From NCBI RefSeq assembly GCF_032854445.1, contig NC_088304.1:15659850-15723849 (forward strand): a DNA stretch of 64,000 nucleotides, written 5' to 3'. Position 1 is the stretch's first letter; each line of letters begins with the position of its first letter. Positions 61,314-64,000 of this stretch are shown one piece after another. This DNA is from Liolophura sinensis (lineage: Eukaryota; Mollusca; Polyplacophora; Chitonida; Chitonidae). The notes beneath the pieces were generated by a model. The model did not search any database. It had not been told where the DNA came from and was given only the letters and a program-made list of their open reading frames with translations. The translations under genes were made by a program, and so were the position numbers.

Positions 61314-62365
61314 ATAAATAAAGTTTGCATCTTTCGATGTGCAATGTCCAAAAAACTTCGTGCATTATCTTTATTATTCAGTGCCAGGTTACCATTTTGA
61401 TACCCAAAATTTTGCTAACAAATTGCAGCAACATGTATGTAATAATTATCAATGGTGTCTTGTTTACTTGATTCTACATACGCGTTAAAAAGAAAAATGT
61501 ATCCCTATGCCGTTTCCAGAAATGTACATCACGATAAAGAAAAAAATTATCCCCAATAATATCAAGAGCTGCAATAACCAAATTGTCCTTTCAAAGACCT
61601 GAGCGCATGCACTTGCACAAAACGACTGCACGCTGTTGATTTATGTTTAATGTAAAAGAAGCTAAAATATGAAGTAAGGTTCATCATACAGACAATTGAA
61701 AGCTATGCATAATAATACTTTCCTTTATTTTTTCAGATTTTTAAGAGTGTTGAAAAGCATACAAATATTTGAATACTACGGTGGGCCTTATTTGCAATAC
61801 TGAGGGCATCTATTAACTCTGACGTAACATCACGTTTGCTTCCCGATGTTCATTGGAAGAAAAGAATTCTGGAGAACACCTTTTAGGTAATCTTTTACTC
61901 AAGGGTAGAAGGAGTTTATTAGAGTATGCTCCATTAAGCCCACCTTATAATTCAAATGTCTGAACGCCTATAACTCTTTTCAGAAAAAAAAAGATTAAAA
62001 AATTAATGAAAGTATATTTATCCATAATTTTAAGTGGTTTATTTAGTGATGCCTAATTCGACTTTTATAGGTCTTTTCCTTTAACATTTTTCTCAGTAGT
62101 AGTTACAGTCTATCTAGGCCACGATTGTTTTGTGCAAGACACCCCAGCTCGTCGTAGCTAAAAACAGGCACCTAGTTAATTGTATAGGAAGCAGGGCTAT
62201 AAACTTTTATAACGGTAGTTTTCTGAAGCTTCAGGATTCCTTGGAGATACATTTATAAGTGTTTATGTTTATATGAATCATAGTGATATCTTGCTTCGAT
62301 ATGCTTCGGATTTAATTTACACTTTAAAGGTTTTAAGATACACAGAGACTGATGCGATGAACAGT

Positions 62366-62515
62366 TATTTATTTATGTATTTTTTTGTTTGGGGCTTTAC
62401 GTCGTACTCGACAATATTTCACTTATACCACAGCGGCCATTACCCGGCCAGGAAACCGGGCAGAGCCCATGGAGAGGGGTGGGTGCCCACGACCATCCAG
62501 GCAGGAAAACAGCAT
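62366..62515 (-). mobile_element. SINE family A, diverged copy with internal deletion
   Basis: TTATTTATGTATTTTTTTGT is followed by GGGGCTTTACGTCGTACTCGACAATATTTCACTTATACCAC, then CCGGCCAGGAAACCGGGCAG and CCACGACCATCC joined directly to GGCAGGAAAACAGCATG. The middle of the body is missing. Confidence 0.8.
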
Positions 62516-63240
62516 GGATGAACAATTAACACAGTACACTGGCCATCGATCCGAGAGACATGAACAAACGGTTATGATGAAAAGAGCACTGATTCATGAT
62601 ACGCTTATAATTAAAATTTTATCCCATTTTTTCAACACATTAAAATCTCTCACATGAATTAACACTAATTACGTGTACGTGAGGAACAGATATTCAGGAA
62701 GCCACATGTGTTTTCCATTGGGTGTATTTCTCATCAGATTTTTTGCATTTATAATTAAGCTTGTTTTTTTAGAGCGAAAGGAATATTTATGCAGAGAAAC
62801 AAAGACCATTTAGACGTAAGTATGCTTTACTTGATCAAGATTTCTTACACGTTGATATTTGTATTTATTCCATGGGTGGTGTGTTCTGGTCATGGTTCCT
62901 CCACGATTCTGCGAGTTGTGAGAAATGTGAAGAATACACTCGTTTTACTACCTGAACAAAAGTGGGTTAAGACTCGTTAGTGTACAGTTTAATGACCAAG
63001 CTGCAGTACAAAACCCACACAGACAGCATTTGCACTGTGCGTCATAAAGATAGTTTTTCATGAAATGGCACAACTCCGTCACGATGGGAACGATCACGTA
63101 ACACTTGAGAGCAGCAAACAGATGTAGATTTTCGTCTGTAAATGCATGGCACCGAAATTAGCGATCAGCAGTCGTTCTATATTGGGTATGTCGTGTTAAA
63201 TGTAAATCAAGGCATGTAACAAAAGATCTATCGTTTGACT

Positions 63241-63336
63241 GACCGATTGATTGATTGACGTTTTACGCCGTGTGCAAGAATTCGTCACATAAATGCTTGC
63301 AGTCGGGTTTACGGGTAGAGGAAACCAGAGTCGGTG
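63241..63336 (-). mobile_element. SINE-like fragment with family A/B type 3' end
   Basis: GATTGATTGATTGACGTTTTACGCCGTGTGCAAGAATTCGTCAC is the shared 3' tail. It is followed by a different body, GTTTACGGGTAGAGGAAACC, also seen at 59177-59200 (GTTTTACGGGTGGAGGAAAC). It may represent a fourth SINE family sharing the tail. Confidence 0.55.
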
Positions 63337-63810
63337 AGTGTTGGTACTCGCATTAAATGTAGCAATTACCTGATCGCCCTGACAAACTTCACCCCTCATA
63401 CAAAGCTTCTACCTGCATGGTCAAGTTGTTTGTTATACATAAGTCGGAATTCGGTACTCAGTATTGTGAGCTTAACATATGGGATGATAGAGGAGTTATA
63501 TTCTTGTATGAGCACAACGTCACACACTTCGTGTCCATAGAATATGGCGCAAGCCACTCACAAAGTCTGTCACAATGTCTGTCAGGGTTATCTCCCTTTT
63601 GATTCCCTTGACGATGTAGTTGGTTCAAGGGATACGTCATCTTTCTGGCCCGCATACATGTCTGTGTGACCAATTCCAATAATACATCATCTCCACCTGG
63701 TCGTCTTCAGAAAGAACAGCGAGTAGCTCGACCGTACAAACGATGCCCTTAAAGAATATCACATCATTTATATAATTTATTGATTTATTGTATAAATATC
63801 CAGTGTGCAT

Positions 63811-64000
63811 GACCTGGAACTGAACTCACAGCAACTACAGAGGTGAAAAGCACGTGGGTCATCGTGCCGCGCTAGCGCGACAACCACCTGGAACTGAACT
63901 CACACCAACCACAGTGGGGAAAGTCACCTGGGTCGTTGTGCCGCGCTGGCGTACCAACCACCTGAAACTGAACTCACAGAAACCACAGTGGTTAAAGGCA
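63811..64000 (-). repeat. 74-bp tandem repeat derived from a SINE tRNA-like head
   Basis: CCTGGAACTGAACTCACA begins at 63813 and 63887, and CCTGAAACTGAACTCACA at 63961, an exact 74-bp period. Each unit has the B-box region (GTGAGTTCAGTTCC on the minus strand) and GCGCGCTAGCGCGGC-like stems. The third unit is cut by the window end. An A/T tail remnant lies just left (63765-63795). Confidence 0.85.

Larger units (their letters stand above)
46801..64000. other. Repeat-rich intergenic region upstream of the vWA gene
   Basis: SINEs occur densely from 48243 onward, along with tandem repeats and G-homopolymers at 53458-53471 and 60781-60790. Long frames such as 53502-53870, 57171-57551 and 47653-47932 show no domain, no splice-bounded structure and ordinary AT-rich composition. 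They are not called as genes. Confidence 0.6.

Overview
This is a stretch of AT-rich, intron- and repeat-dominated animal nuclear DNA, most likely from a lophotrochozoan (mollusc or brachiopod). Three things suggest this. Short exons carry canonical GT/AG splice sites and are separated by kilobase introns. Dozens of fragments come from tRNA-derived SINEs of a kind I associate with mollusc and brachiopod genomes. The single clear gene encodes a secreted tandem von Willebrand factor A (vWA) domain protein of the matrix-protein type. No bacterial features, tRNA or rRNA genes, or CRISPR arrays were seen.

The gene lies on the minus strand, from the start codon at 46569 to at least 27217. I reconstruct seven coding exons: a signal peptide exon (46522-46569), two short exons (44982-45027, 40806-40877), a first vWA exon (35922-36482), a Thr-rich linker exon (31866-31973), a 30-bp Pro/Thr microexon (28145-28174) and a second vWA exon (27217-27777). 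All seven join in one open frame, and every intron after the first is in phase 1. The two vWA exons are both exactly 561 bp, so the gene probably arose by exon duplication. The first vWA domain keeps a complete MIDAS metal site; the second has lost most of it. A tentative terminal exon at 25996-26003 would close a 477-residue protein. The likely role is extracellular matrix, such as shell, byssus or connective tissue.

1-25.9 kb (left): no convincing gene. It holds a 57-bp triplicate (371-541), a nine-copy 97/98-bp satellite (2098-2972), SINE copies, a Tc1-like element with long inverted repeats and a decayed transposase (8584-9394), a 257-bp MITE-like palindrome (18440-18696) and an unidentified broken coding remnant (20665-20990, minus).

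26-46.6 kb: the vWA gene. One intron carries a roughly 1.9-kb minisatellite of 41-bp units with a SINE inserted in it.

46.6-64 kb (right): mostly repeats, with a high density of SINEs, a 24-bp tandem repeat, a (TA)n tract and, at the right edge, a 74-bp tandem amplification of a SINE tRNA-like head. Two perfect matches to the CTCF core consensus flank the vWA gene in convergent orientation (23287-23301 plus, 49538-49552 minus). All functional statements are inferences from sequence reading; no database search was possible.
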